A program made the translations under genes and the position numbers. A stretch of 64,000 bases of DNA from Selenomonadaceae bacterium (GTDB lineage: Bacteria > Bacillota > Negativicutes > Selenomonadales > Selenomonadaceae). Below, piece by piece: positions 35,801 to 43,500 of this stretch. Within the stretch, counting starts at the first letter, position 1. Each line of letters starts with the position of its first letter. The notes under the pieces are model-generated. The model was not told where the DNA came from and did not search any database. It was given only the letters and a program-made list of their open reading frames with translations. The DNA is taken from the NCBI GenBank assembly GCA_017428215.1, contig JAFRRH010000064.1, positions 93,486 to 157,485 on the forward strand, given 5' to 3'.

Positions 35801-38581
35801 ATGAACGTTAAAAAATTTATCAATCATTGGTCGAGTAGAGGCTACGAGAAAGGCGATACTCATGCTTTTTGGCTCAGTTTATTGCGTGACGTGTTCAATA
35901 TCGACGAGCCGGAAGAATTTATCAGCTTTGAAGTCCCAATTCCGCACGGATTTATCGACGGGCTGATTGTCTCGACGAAAACTTTAATCGAACAGAAAAG
36001 TTCTAACGTTAATCTCGACGATGAGGAAATTTTTAATCAAGCTAAACGCTACAACGACGCCTTAGAATATTCGCGGAAGGCTCGCTGGATTATCACTTGC
36101 AACTTCAAAGAGTTTCACGTCTTCGATATGGATAAAAAATATCCCGAACGCGACCCGATTAAAATTTTCCTCTACGAACTGCCTAAACGCTTTAACGTCC
36201 TGAATTTTATCGTCGAACAGCAAAATATTTCCTATGAACGCGAATTATCAGTTAAGGCAAGCGCAATCGTCGCCAAAATCTATGACGGTCTCCGCGCCGA
36301 ATTAAAAATTCAATCAGACAAAGCTCTCTCCGACCTAAATAAATTGTGCGTCCGATTGGTTTTTTGTTTGTACGCCGAGAGCATTGATATTTTCGGCAAG
36401 CACAAGATTTTCCGTGACTACCTGCGCGGGGCTAGGAATATTCGCCAAGATTTATTGGAGCTGTTCAAAGTCCTCGATACTCCGCTTGAAAATCGCAGCC
36501 CGTACCTCGACGACACGCTTAAAAAATTCCCTTACGTCGATGGCGGGCTTTTTGCTGACGAAATCGACTTCCCCAACTTCACAACAGAACTTAAAACCCT
36601 TTTGCTCGACGAGGCTAGCGGTAATTTCGATTGGGCGCAAATTTCCCCGACAATTTTCGGCACCGTCTTTGAATCAACCCTTAATCACGACGTAAGACGC
36701 GCAGGCGGGATGCACTACACCAGCATTGAAAATATCCATAAGGTCATCGACCCGCTATTTTTGGACGACTTGAACGCTCAACTTACAAAATTCAGTATAG
36801 CGAATTCTGTAAATCAGACCTCCAAATCAACCTCAAAATCTGTACCTGCAGAAAAAACCGCGTCACGGCGCGATACGAAATTCAGTATAGCGAATTTTGT
36901 AAATCACACCTCCAAACGCAGGAATTTTCTCCTAAATCTCCAAAAAAAGCTCTCCGAAATCAAAATCCTCGACCCCGCGTGCGGTTCAGGCAATTTTTTA
37001 ACCGAATCTTACATTTCGCTCCGCAGATTAGAAAATAAAATCCTTCAAGAACTGCTCGGCAACCAAATTACGCTCGGCGAACTCGATAACCCCGTCAAAG
37101 TCTCTATCAATCAGTTTTTCGGCATCGAAATCAATAATTTTGCCGTCACCGTCGCTCAAACTGCACTCTGGATTGCCGAACTCAAGATGAAACGCGAGAC
37201 TGAGGCTATCGTCCATAAAAATTTGGAACTTTTCCCGCTCAAAACCTATCCGAACATCATTCAAGCCAATGCGCTGCACGTCGAGTGGGAAAAAACCGAC
37301 TACATCATCAGCAATCCGCCGTTCGTGGGCGCGAGTATGATGAATCACGAGCAAAAAGCCGACGCCGTGAACATTTTCGGCAAAATTAAGCTGTCAAACA
37401 GCATTGATTACGTTGGCGCGTGGTATCACAAAGCCGCCAAACTCATTCAGGGCACAAATATTCGCGCGGCGTTCGTCAGCACCAATTCAATCACGCAGGG
37501 CGAGCAAGTTACGCCTCTTTGGCAGAAAATTTTCGACTTTTACGGTATGCAAATCATTTTCGGGCGGCGAACTTTCAAATGGGACTCCGAATCCTTTCAA
37601 AAGGCGGCGATTCATTGCGTGGTTATCGGCATTGCTGATAAATCGGTTGCTTTCGATAAAAAAATTTTTGATGGCGAAAAAATTTACTCGGCGCACAATA
37701 TCAATCCGTATTTGGTAGACGCGCCGACTATTTTTATTGAGAGACGCGCTAAACATATTCAACCGTTCGTTTTGCGAATTATTAAGGGCAATATGCCGAT
37801 TGATGACGGAAATTTACTTTTAACGGCTGATGAACGCAAAAAAATTCTCCAACACGAACCAAAGCTGGAGAAATTTATTTTTAGATATGTAGGCGGCTAT
37901 GAATTTATAAATAACGTCGAGCGATATTGTTTATGGTTGATAAATGCGACGCCAGATGAAATTCGACGCAGTAAGGAACTTTATCGGCGCGTTTCAGCAG
38001 TAAGAGAGTTCAGATTGGCAAGCAAACGCGCTGAAACTAGAAATGCCGCCGTAACTTCGCATTTATTTGACGAAATTCGCCAACCGACGACAAATTATCT
38101 TTGTATACCGCAAGTTTCTTCCGAAAAACGCAGATATATACCGATTGGGTTCATGCCGCCCGAAATAATCGCGAGTTCGCAGTTAATTTTAGTTCCGTCG
38201 GCGCAGATTTATGAATTTGGGATAATAACGAGTTCAATCCATATGAGTTGGATGCGAGCGGTGGCAGGGCGGCTGAAAAGTGATTATCGGTATTCAGGGA
38301 GCGTGGTTTATAATAATTTTGCGTGGGTCGAGGCGAGTTTGTCGGAAAAAGCTTTGATAGAGGCTACAGCGGCGGAAATTTTATCAGTTCGGGCGAAATA
38401 TCCGCGAGCGACGCTAGCAGATTTATACGACGAACTGACGATGCCGCCCGATTTGAGGCAAGCTCACCGCAAAAACGATTTAGCAGTCGCAAAAGCGTAT
38501 GGATTCGAGGAAATTTTAGATTCGGAGCCTTCAATCGTCGCGGAACTTATGAAACGCTACGAATCATTGACAAAAAGGTAA
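35801..38581 (+). CDS. MmeI-like type IIG restriction-modification enzyme
   Basis: A 926-aa single-chain enzyme combining DNA cleavage and adenine methylation. A PD-(D/E)xK-type nuclease motif is visible near the N-terminus (FIDGLIVSTKTLIEQKSS). The methyltransferase core contains ILDPACGSGNFL (SAM binding, near residue 390) and SNPPFVG (catalytic NPPF). A target-recognition region and helical C-terminus follow. Between about residues 328 and 372 a 30-aa in-frame repeat (KFSIANSVNQTSK / KFSIANFVNHTSK) interrupts the usual linker before the SAM motif. ATG 35801 with GAGGGA upstream. The last codons coincide with the first promoter of the toxin-antitoxin array. Confidence 0.82.
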   Translation: MNVKKFINHWSSRGYEKGDTHAFWLSLLRDVFNIDEPEEFISFEVPIPHGFIDGLIVSTKTLIEQKSSNVNLDDEEIFNQAKRYNDALEYSRKARWIITCNFKEFHVFDMDKKYPERDPIKIFLYELPKRFNVLNFIVEQQNISYERELSVKASAIVAKIYDGLRAELKIQSDKALSDLNKLCVRLVFCLYAESIDIFGKHKIFRDYLRGARNIRQDLLELFKVLDTPLENRSPYLDDTLKKFPYVDGGLFADEIDFPNFTTELKTLLLDEASGNFDWAQISPTIFGTVFESTLNHDVRRAGGMHYTSIENIHKVIDPLFLDDLNAQLTKFSIANSVNQTSKSTSKSVPAEKTASRRDTKFSIANFVNHTSKRRNFLLNLQKKLSEIKILDPACGSGNFLTESYISLRRLENKILQELLGNQITLGELDNPVKVSINQFFGIEINNFAVTVAQTALWIAELKMKRETEAIVHKNLELFPLKTYPNIIQANALHVEWEKTDYIISNPPFVGASMMNHEQKADAVNIFGKIKLSNSIDYVGAWYHKAAKLIQGTNIRAAFVSTNSITQGEQVTPLWQKIFDFYGMQIIFGRRTFKWDSESFQKAAIHCVVIGIADKSVAFDKKIFDGEKIYSAHNINPYLVDAPTIFIERRAKHIQPFVLRIIKGNMPIDDGNLLLTADERKKILQHEPKLEKFIFRYVGGYEFINNVERYCLWLINATPDEIRRSKELYRRVSAVREFRLASKRAETRNAAVTSHLFDEIRQPTTNYLCIPQVSSEKRRYIPIGFMPPEIIASSQLILVPSAQIYEFGIITSSIHMSWMRAVAGRLKSDYRYSGSVVYNNFAWVEASLSEKALIEATAAEILSVRAKYPRATLADLYDELTMPPDLRQAHRKNDLAVAKAYGFEEILDSEPSIVAELMKRYESLTKR
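36788..36916 (+). repeat. In-frame direct repeat inside the restriction enzyme gene
   Basis: Two 39-bp copies (36788-36826 and 36878-36916), period 90 bp, each starting with the small hairpin AAATTC-AGTATAGC-GAATT and ending CCTCCAAA. The spacer is 51 bp. The insertion keeps the frame, adding 30 codons. Confidence 0.75.
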
Positions 38582-38595
38582 ATGTGTGGTAGATT
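38567..38595 (+). promoter_or_regulatory. Antisense RNA promoter, unit 1
   Basis: TTGACA 38567-38572, 17-nt spacer ending TGTGG (extended minus-10), TAGATT 38590-38595. It overlaps the last codons and stop of the restriction enzyme gene. Confidence 0.75.
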
Positions 38596-38601
38596 TTACC
38601 T

Positions 38602-38705
38602 GCTGAATTACAAGAGTTGAACGAGGATTGTAGTTCCATGGTCTCACCAAAACGAAAGACCCCCCGCACGGATTACGCCACTGTACGGGGGGCTTCGTTT
38701 TGCCT
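38602..38705 (+). ncRNA. Antitoxin antisense RNA, unit 1
   Basis: A predicted transcript of about 100 nt from just after the promoter to the terminator. Bases 38614-38648 (GAGTTGAACGAGGATT..., then TCCATGGTCTCACC) nearly repeat 38838-38868, the start-codon and Shine-Dalgarno region of toxin gene 1. Because the toxin is read from the other strand, the RNA is complementary to its translation start. A 5-6 nt insert with GTAGTT breaks the pairing. Confidence 0.75.
38651..38702. terminator. Bidirectional terminator, unit 1
   Basis: AACGAA and CCCCCCG pair with CGGGGGG and TTCGTT; T-rich tails on both strands (TTTTGCC right, TTTTGG left on the minus strand). Confidence 0.82.
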
Positions 38706-38756
38706 AATCGGTTACGCCGCCGATTATCTGGGGCAACCGGAGCGGATTACTGCCGC

Positions 38757-38858
38757 TTACTTCTTCCTAGAGCGGATGTAGTCGAGGATAAGACCGCCTA
38801 TGACGGTTCCAAGTGCGCCTGCGACCACAGTCACGCCGAGTTGAACGATGATGTCCAT
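38757..38858 (-). CDS. Small hydrophobic type I toxin, unit 1
   Basis: A 33-aa peptide: MDIIVQLGVTVVAGALGTVI, then GGLILDYIRSRKK. A single hydrophobic segment is followed by a short basic tail, as in Fst/Ldr-type membrane toxins. The GGLILDY core recurs in units 2 and 3. It has a strong GGGAGGTGAG Shine-Dalgarno. No database comparison was possible; toxin activity is inferred from form and gene layout. Confidence 0.78.
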   Translation of the reverse strand: MDIIVQLGVTVVAGALGTVIGGLILDYIRSRKK

Positions 38859-38917
38859 TATCTCACCTCCCTCCTCCAGCGTAGAGTTACCGCCGATAAG
38901 GGAGCGGCATTGACGCG

Positions 38918-38946
38918 ATTATATCAGAAAAATTTCAGCTGTTCAA
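38918..38946 (-). promoter_or_regulatory. Toxin promoter, unit 1
   Basis: On the minus strand TTGAAC (38946-38941), 17-nt spacer, perfect TATAAT (38923-38918). It is back-to-back with the unit 2 antisense promoter, 9 nt between their minus-35 boxes. Confidence 0.82.
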
Positions 38947-38955
38947 CACGAATCA

Positions 38956-38984
38956 TTGACAAAAAGCGGATTCTGTGGTAGATT
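38956..38984 (+). promoter_or_regulatory. Antisense RNA promoter, unit 2
   Basis: TTGACA 38956-38961, 17-nt spacer ending TGTGG, TAGATT 38979-38984. Confidence 0.78.
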
Positions 38985-38990
38985 TTCAGC

Positions 38991-39099
38991 GTTGATTTAA
39001 GGCAACAACTGTGAAATGAAAGGCTCGCAGTTCCAGCATAAGTATCACCGAACGAAAAACCCCCGCCGGAGTGACGAACCGACGGGGGTTTCGTTTTGC
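38991..39099 (+). ncRNA. Antitoxin antisense RNA, unit 2
   Basis: Predicted, about 105 nt. Bases 39018-39049 (GAAAGGCTC...CCAGCATAAGTATCACC) repeat 39231-39257 of toxin gene 2 (GAAAGGCTC...CCAGCATAAATCTCACC) apart from a GCAGTT insertion and a few changes, giving complementarity to the toxin start region. Confidence 0.77.
39051..39098. terminator. Bidirectional terminator, unit 2
   Basis: AACGAAAAACCCCCG pairs with CGGGGGTTTCGTT around a 17-nt loop; T-rich on both exits. Confidence 0.82.
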
Positions 39100-39154
39100 C
39101 TAATCGATTGACGATACCGATTGTCTGGGGCAATAAGTCAGTTGTTGCTGCCGC

Positions 39155-39247
39155 TTAAGGGCGTCTGTTGATGAAGTAGTCGAGGATAAGTCCGCCGACC
39201 ACGATCGCCAGGACGTCCCAGCCGAAGTGCGAAAGGCTCTCCAGCAT
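39155..39247 (-). CDS. Small hydrophobic type I toxin, unit 2
   Basis: A 30-aa peptide: MLESLSHFGWDVLAIVV then GGLILDYFINRRP. Hydrophobic centre, basic end, GGLILDY core shared with units 1 and 3. Shine-Dalgarno GGGAGGTGAG is 7 nt upstream of the ATG. Confidence 0.78.
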   Translation of the reverse strand: MLESLSHFGWDVLAIVVGGLILDYFINRRP

Positions 39248-39306
39248 AAATCTCACCTCCCTCCTCAAGCGTAGAGTTACCGCTTGCGAGGTGCGGCATT
39301 GGCGCG

Positions 39307-39335
39307 ATTATATCAGAAAAATTTCAGCTGTTCAA
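39307..39335 (-). promoter_or_regulatory. Toxin promoter, unit 2
   Basis: Minus strand TTGAAC (39335-39330), 17 nt, TATAAT (39312-39307), identical to unit 1. Confidence 0.82.
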
Positions 39336-39344
39336 CACGAATCA

Positions 39345-39373
39345 TTGACAAAAAATTGATTCTGTGGTAGATT
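39345..39373 (+). promoter_or_regulatory. Antisense RNA promoter, unit 3
   Basis: TTGACA 39345-39350, 17 nt, TAGATT 39368-39373. Confidence 0.78.
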
Positions 39374-39379
39374 TTCGGC

Positions 39380-39489
39380 GTTGATTTAAGGCAACAACTG
39401 CAGAATGGGAGACTCGCAGTTCTAACACAATTTTCACCGAACGAATAACCCCGCGTAGCTTGGGAAACTGCGCGGGGCTTCGTTTTTGC
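39380..39489 (+). ncRNA. Antitoxin antisense RNA, unit 3
   Basis: Predicted, about 108 nt. Bases 39408-39438 (GAGACTC, GCAGTT insert, TCTAACACAATTTTCACC) repeat 39621-39645 of toxin gene 3 (GAGACTCTCTAACACAATAACCACC by segment), so pairing is specific to unit 3. Confidence 0.77.
39440..39488. terminator. Bidirectional terminator, unit 3
   Basis: AACGAA and CCCCGCG pair with CGCGGGG and TTCGTT; TTTTT follows on the plus strand. Confidence 0.82.
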
Positions 39490-39542
39490 CTAACCGCCGG
39501 GACAGCGATTATCCGGAGCAATAAGTCATTTGTTTCTGCCGC

Positions 39543-39635
39543 TTAGCGACGTCTGTTGATAAAGTAGTCGAGGATAAGACCGCCGACCACAATCGCCAGG
39601 ACGTCCCATCCGCACTGGGAGAGACTCTCTAACAC
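39543..39635 (-). CDS. Small hydrophobic type I toxin, unit 3
   Basis: A 30-aa peptide starting at GTG: MLESLSQCGWDVLAIVV then GGLILDYFINRRR (first residue as Met). About 90% identical to the unit 2 peptide, showing recent duplication, yet its start region and antisense repeat have diverged together. Shine-Dalgarno GGGAGGTGG, 5 nt spacing. Confidence 0.77.
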   Translation of the reverse strand: MLESLSQCGWDVLAIVVGGLILDYFINRRR

Positions 39636-39696
39636 AATAACCACCTCCCTCCTCGAAATGTCAAGTTGCTACACGAAGAGGTGCGGCATTGAGGCG

Positions 39697-39725
39697 ATTA
39701 TATCAGAAAAATTTCAGCTGTTCAA
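39697..39725 (-). promoter_or_regulatory. Toxin promoter, unit 3
   Basis: Minus strand TTGAAC (39725-39720), 17 nt, TATAAT (39702-39697). Confidence 0.82.
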
Positions 39726-39734
39726 CACGAATCA

Positions 39735-39763
39735 TTGACAAAAAATTGATTCTGTGGTAAATT
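39735..39763 (+). promoter_or_regulatory. Antisense RNA promoter, unit 4
   Basis: TTGACA 39735-39740, 17 nt, TAAATT 39758-39763; the minus-10 box differs from units 1-3. Confidence 0.72.
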
Positions 39764-39769
39764 TCATTT

Positions 39770-39852
39770 TGATAAGACAGAATTGTAGTTAGCATCAGCA
39801 AACACAAACGAAAACCCCGCCGGAGTAGTGACCCGTGCGGGGCTTCGTTTGA
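39770..39852 (+). ncRNA. Antitoxin antisense RNA, unit 4
   Basis: Predicted, about 83 nt, shorter than the others. Bases 39776-39805 (GACAGAATTGTAGTTAGCAT then CAGCAAACAC) match 39981-40010 of toxin gene 4 (GACAGAATTGTGGTCAGCAT then TTGCAAACAC) without any gap. Confidence 0.77.
39807..39851. terminator. Bidirectional terminator, unit 4
   Basis: AACGAA and CCCCGC pair with GCGGGG and TTCGTT around a 16-nt loop. Confidence 0.8.
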
Positions 39853-39907
39853 CCATAATCGGTTAGTGACTCCGATTAGCGGGCTGGTAGAGTGTTTTCA
39901 ACGCCTG

Positions 39908-40000
39908 CTACTTACGTGCCTTAAAAAACCGGTCGTAAATGTAGTTTCCCAAGACTTTCGAGAGTACATCCCAGACCAGCGACAGAATTGTGGTCAGCAT
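39908..40000 (-). CDS. Small amphipathic type I toxin, unit 4
   Basis: A 30-aa peptide: MLTTILSLVWDVLSKVLG then NYIYDRFFKARK. It keeps the WDVL core and basic tail of units 2 and 3 but is otherwise diverged and less hydrophobic, suggesting an older branch. Shine-Dalgarno GAGGAGGTG. The TTGAAC/TATAAT promoter of the other units is not found upstream; I see no convincing replacement. Confidence 0.7.
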   Translation of the reverse strand: MLTTILSLVWDVLSKVLGNYIYDRFFKARK

Positions 40001-40069
40001 TTGCAAACACCTCCTCTCTTGAAAGTTCTGCTTTGGTATTCGAGGAATTGGCAACAGTAGACAAAAATA

Positions 40070-40098
40070 TTGACAAATATGTAAATTTATTCTAAAAT
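40070..40098 (+). promoter_or_regulatory. Promoter of the structured RNA upstream of rpoB
   Basis: TTGACA 40070-40075, 17-nt spacer, TAAAAT 40093-40098. It points away from the toxin array towards rpoB. Confidence 0.72.
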
Positions 40099-40104
40099 GT
40101 CTTT

Positions 40105-40305
40105 ACCGACGAAAACCAAGTCGGATTAAGGAGTACGAATACCGGTGGCTCGCCGGGAATTTACGACTGTGGAGTGTTACACAAACGTTAGTAGGTACGC
40201 CGAGAACGGATACGATGAAGCAGTAAGATAAAGTCGTGAGACTTATCCAATTCGTCTTGACATGGACAGAGTGGACAAATGTCTACAAGTGTCTATGTTT
40301 TAAGG
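40105..40305 (+). ncRNA. Putative structured non-coding or leader RNA
   Basis: A region of about 200 nt with no ORF but several clear hairpins: CCGAC/GTCGG (40107-40125), CCGGTG-GCT-CGCCGG (about 40142-40156), GTG-TTA-CAC, AAGTC-GTGA-GACTT with a GNRA-type loop, and a long nested stem from ACATGGACA to TGTCTATGT (40260-40300) followed by TTTTAA. I could not match it to 6S RNA, tmRNA, SRP RNA, a T-box or a riboswitch class that I know. Confidence 0.5.
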
Positions 40306-40338
40306 AGCAATTGTAGCATCGGTAAAAATATATCACAC

Positions 40339-40392
40339 GCCGAAATTTTTATCAATTAGCGGTTTAGCTGATAAAAACTCGGCTTAATTTTT
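40339..40392 (+). terminator. Intrinsic terminator upstream of the rpoB promoter
   Basis: GCCGA, TTTTTATCA and AGC pair with GCT, GATAAAAA and CGGC, followed by TTAATTTTT. It would insulate rpoB from the upstream RNA. Confidence 0.72.
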
Positions 40393-40400
40393 ATGCAAGC

Positions 40401-40429
40401 TTGACAGAAAATTTAATCAAGTATAGAAT
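40401..40429 (+). promoter_or_regulatory. Promoter of rpoBC
   Basis: Consensus TTGACA (40401-40406), 17 nt, TAGAAT (40424-40429). The leader then contains an ATGCGCG/CGCGCAT inverted repeat at 40461-40506 just before the Shine-Dalgarno. Confidence 0.8.
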
Positions 40430-40530
40430 TGATAGTCACTTGAAATAAGATAGGGAAAGTATGCGCGTCGTGTCCATTGACATTTTCCAGGTTACGCCGC
40501 GCATATTACTTTCAGCGAGGAGGACGGCCG

Positions 40531-43500
40531 ATGTTTAACCCGATGTCTGTCGGAAAACGCACACGCTACAGCTACGCACGCATTAAAGAAGTTATGGAGA
40601 TGCCACACCTTCTGGATATCCAGCGGCATTCCTATGATTGGTTTAAAAAGGAAGGGCTGCAGGAAATTTTTAAGGATATTTCTCCGATTGCCGACTTTTC
40701 CGGGAACCTCGAACTGTTTTTCGGGGAACCCACTTTCGGCGAATGTAAATACTCCTTAGAAGAATGTAAAAAACGCGACGGCACTTATGCCGCTCCTATT
40801 CGCGTTAAAGTCAGACTCCATAACAAATCTAAAGGCGACGTTAAAGTACAAGAAGTTTTTTTCGGCGATTTCCCCATTATGACTTCTACCGGTACTTTTA
40901 TCATTAACGGCGCAGAACGTGTTATCGTCTCCCAATTAGTTCGCTCGCCTGGCTCTTATTACGCTAAAACTATCGACCAGGCTGGTAAAAACGTTTATCA
41001 AGCTACCGTTATCCCTAACCGCGGCGCGTGGATTGAACTCGAAACCGATTCCACTTCCGCACTTTCCGTTCGTATCGATAGAACCCGTAAAATGCCCTTC
41101 ACTTACTTTTTGCGCGCTCTCGATTACGAAACTAACGACCAAATCTTAGACCTTTTCGACGTGAATTTTTTCGTTATGTCTAAACTTCACGACGATACCA
41201 CCGCCGAACAATTAATCAGTTTCTTAACCGCTGAAGCCGAAAACGGCTCCGACGCACGTAATAATCTCACCGTCGGTTATCTGCGCCGTAAAGGGCAACG
41301 CAACGAAGATACTTTCGATAACCTACTCGACGCTTTCCACCAACTCGACGAGAAAAACGACCGCTTATCTAACTACAAATATCTACTCGATAAATTCGCT
41401 CAACTCGATTCTAAAAATAATCTCACCGCCGGCTTTAAAGCCCTCGTCGATATGCTTGATACCGATAAACGTAACGGCGAAGATAATAAAGAGAAAGCTC
41501 TTATCGGCATTTATAACCGCTTGCGCCCAGGTGAACCACCCTCCGCAGAAAATGCCGCCTCTTTATTACACTCCCAATTCTTCGACCCGCGTCGCTATGA
41601 CTTAGCCGCCGTCGGACGTTATAAGATTACTAAGAAACTCGGTTGGAAACGTCGCTTGCTTGGACACGTTCTCGCCGAAGATTTATACTCACTCGAAACC
41701 GGCGAATTATTACTGCCCGCCGACGGTAAACCCGTTACTCAAGCTCAACTCGATAGCATTCCCGACGACCGCGAAGTACAAAACTTTATCGGTTGGCATA
41801 ATCTCTTCTTGGGCGAATCCGTTACTGAAGACGTTCGCGACCCCGAAACCGCCGAGCTTATCTTCCCCGCTAACGAAACTATTACTCAAGATATGCTCTA
41901 TAAAGTTCCCGACGATTTCGCCGACCAAATTTTTAAAGCCGCTTCTCTTAAACTCCGTCGAGGCTTTATCGCGCCCATTAAGATTAAAATTAAAACCGAC
42001 GCTGGTCCTTTTACTATGCTTTGCGCTCCTACTTTATCTATTCGCGACAATCGAACTATTTGCGTCGCCGATATTATGTCTTCGATTGATTATATTTTTA
42101 ATCTTATGTCCGATACCGGCGTCCTTGACGACATCGACCACTTAGGTAATCGCCGCGTCCGTGCCGTCGGTGAATTGTTGCAAAATCAATTTCGTATCGG
42201 TATGGCGCGTATGGAACGTGTCGTTCGTGAACGTATGACTACCCAAGATTCCGAAATCGTCACTCCACAGAATTTAATTAACATTCGCCCCGTCGTCGCC
42301 GCCATTAAAGAGTTTTTCGGCAGTTCGCAGTTATCCCAATTCATGGATCAGCATAATCCTTTATCCGAATTAACTCATAAGCGTAGACTTTCCGCGCTCG
42401 GTCCTGGCGGCTTATCTAGGGAACGCGCTGGCTTTGATGTTCGCGACGTTCATATTTCCCACTACGGCAGAATGTGCCCTATCGAAACGCCGGAAGGTCC
42501 CAATATCGGGCTTATCGGTTCACTTTCTAATTATGCCCGCGTTAATCAATTCGGCTTTATGGAAACGCCCTATAGAAAAGTTGACAAAATTAATCACCGC
42601 GTTACTAACGACGTACGATATATGACTGCCGACGAGGAAGAAATTCTTGTTATCGCGCAAGCTAACGAACCACTCGACGAAAACGATTGGTTTGTTAACG
42701 AACGTGTCACCGCTCGCGTTAAAGAGGAAACTACCAAAGTTCGCCGTGAACGTGTCGATTATATGGACGTTAGCCCTAAACAAGTCGTCTCTATTGCAAC
42801 TGCGCTTATTCCGTTCCTCGAAAATGACGACGCTAATCGCGCTTTAATGGGTGCTAATATGCAACGTCAAGCCGTGCCACTTCTTAAAACTCAAGCTCCT
42901 CTCGTCGGCACCGGCATGGAATTTAAAGCCGCTTGCGATTCCGGCGTTATGATTCTCGCTAAACGTCCAGGCAAAGTCGTTTCCGTTGACGCCGATTCTA
43001 TTAAAATTCGCGTCGATGATAGATTCGTTAATTCCGCTAAGGATAAATTCGACGTCTACCACCTCCAAAAATTTGTCCGCTCCAATCAGGGCACTTGCAT
43101 TAATCAAGTTCCTATCGTTGACGAGGGCGAACAAATTTATGCGCGTCAACCTATTGCCGACGGTCCCGCCACTTCTTACGGCGAACTCGCTCTTGGTTAC
43201 AATATCATCGTCGCTTACATGCCCTGGGAAGGTTACAACTACGAAGACGCTATCCTTCTTAGCGAAAACCTCATCAAGCGCGATATTTATACTTCTATCC
43301 ATATCGAGGAATATCAATGCGACGCTCGCGACACTAAACTTGGTCCCGAAGAAGTCACTCGCGATATTCCTAACGTCGCAGAAGATTCTTTAACTCACCT
43401 CGACAGCGAGGGAATTATCGCCATTGGTGCTGACGTTCAAACCGGCGACATCTTAGTTGGTAAAGTTACTCCTAAAGGTGAAACTGAATTAACCGCTGAA

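Larger units (their letters stand above)
38559..40010. repeat. Four-unit tandem array of type I toxin-antitoxin modules
   Basis: Four units of about 390 bp share one plan: antisense RNA promoter (+), unit-specific direct repeat, bidirectional terminator, small toxin gene (-), toxin promoter (-). A 49-bp inter-unit segment carrying the divergent promoter pair is identical at 38917-38965, 39306-39354 and 39696-39744. The left edge, 38559-38576, shares 18 bp of this segment within the end of the restriction enzyme gene. Confidence 0.88.

Noticed and set aside
36788..36916. The repeat in the restriction enzyme as a fourth copy of the palindromic element family
   Set aside because: The spacer shares only a short GCGCGAT match with the family and lacks the head palindrome and the TCGCCGCG block at the right distance.
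38700..39133. ORFs of 60-90 aa across the array on both strands
   Set aside because: They run through terminators and toxin genes in other frames; only the minus-strand 30-33 aa ORFs have Shine-Dalgarno sites and shared sequence between units.
38559..40010. The repeat array as a CRISPR or REP array
   Set aside because: Units are about 390 bp with coding and promoter content, not short repeats with unique spacers.
40105..40305. Possible 6S RNA, T-box, L10 leader or known riboswitch
   Set aside because: None of the signature sequences I know for these classes is present; kept as an unidentified RNA.
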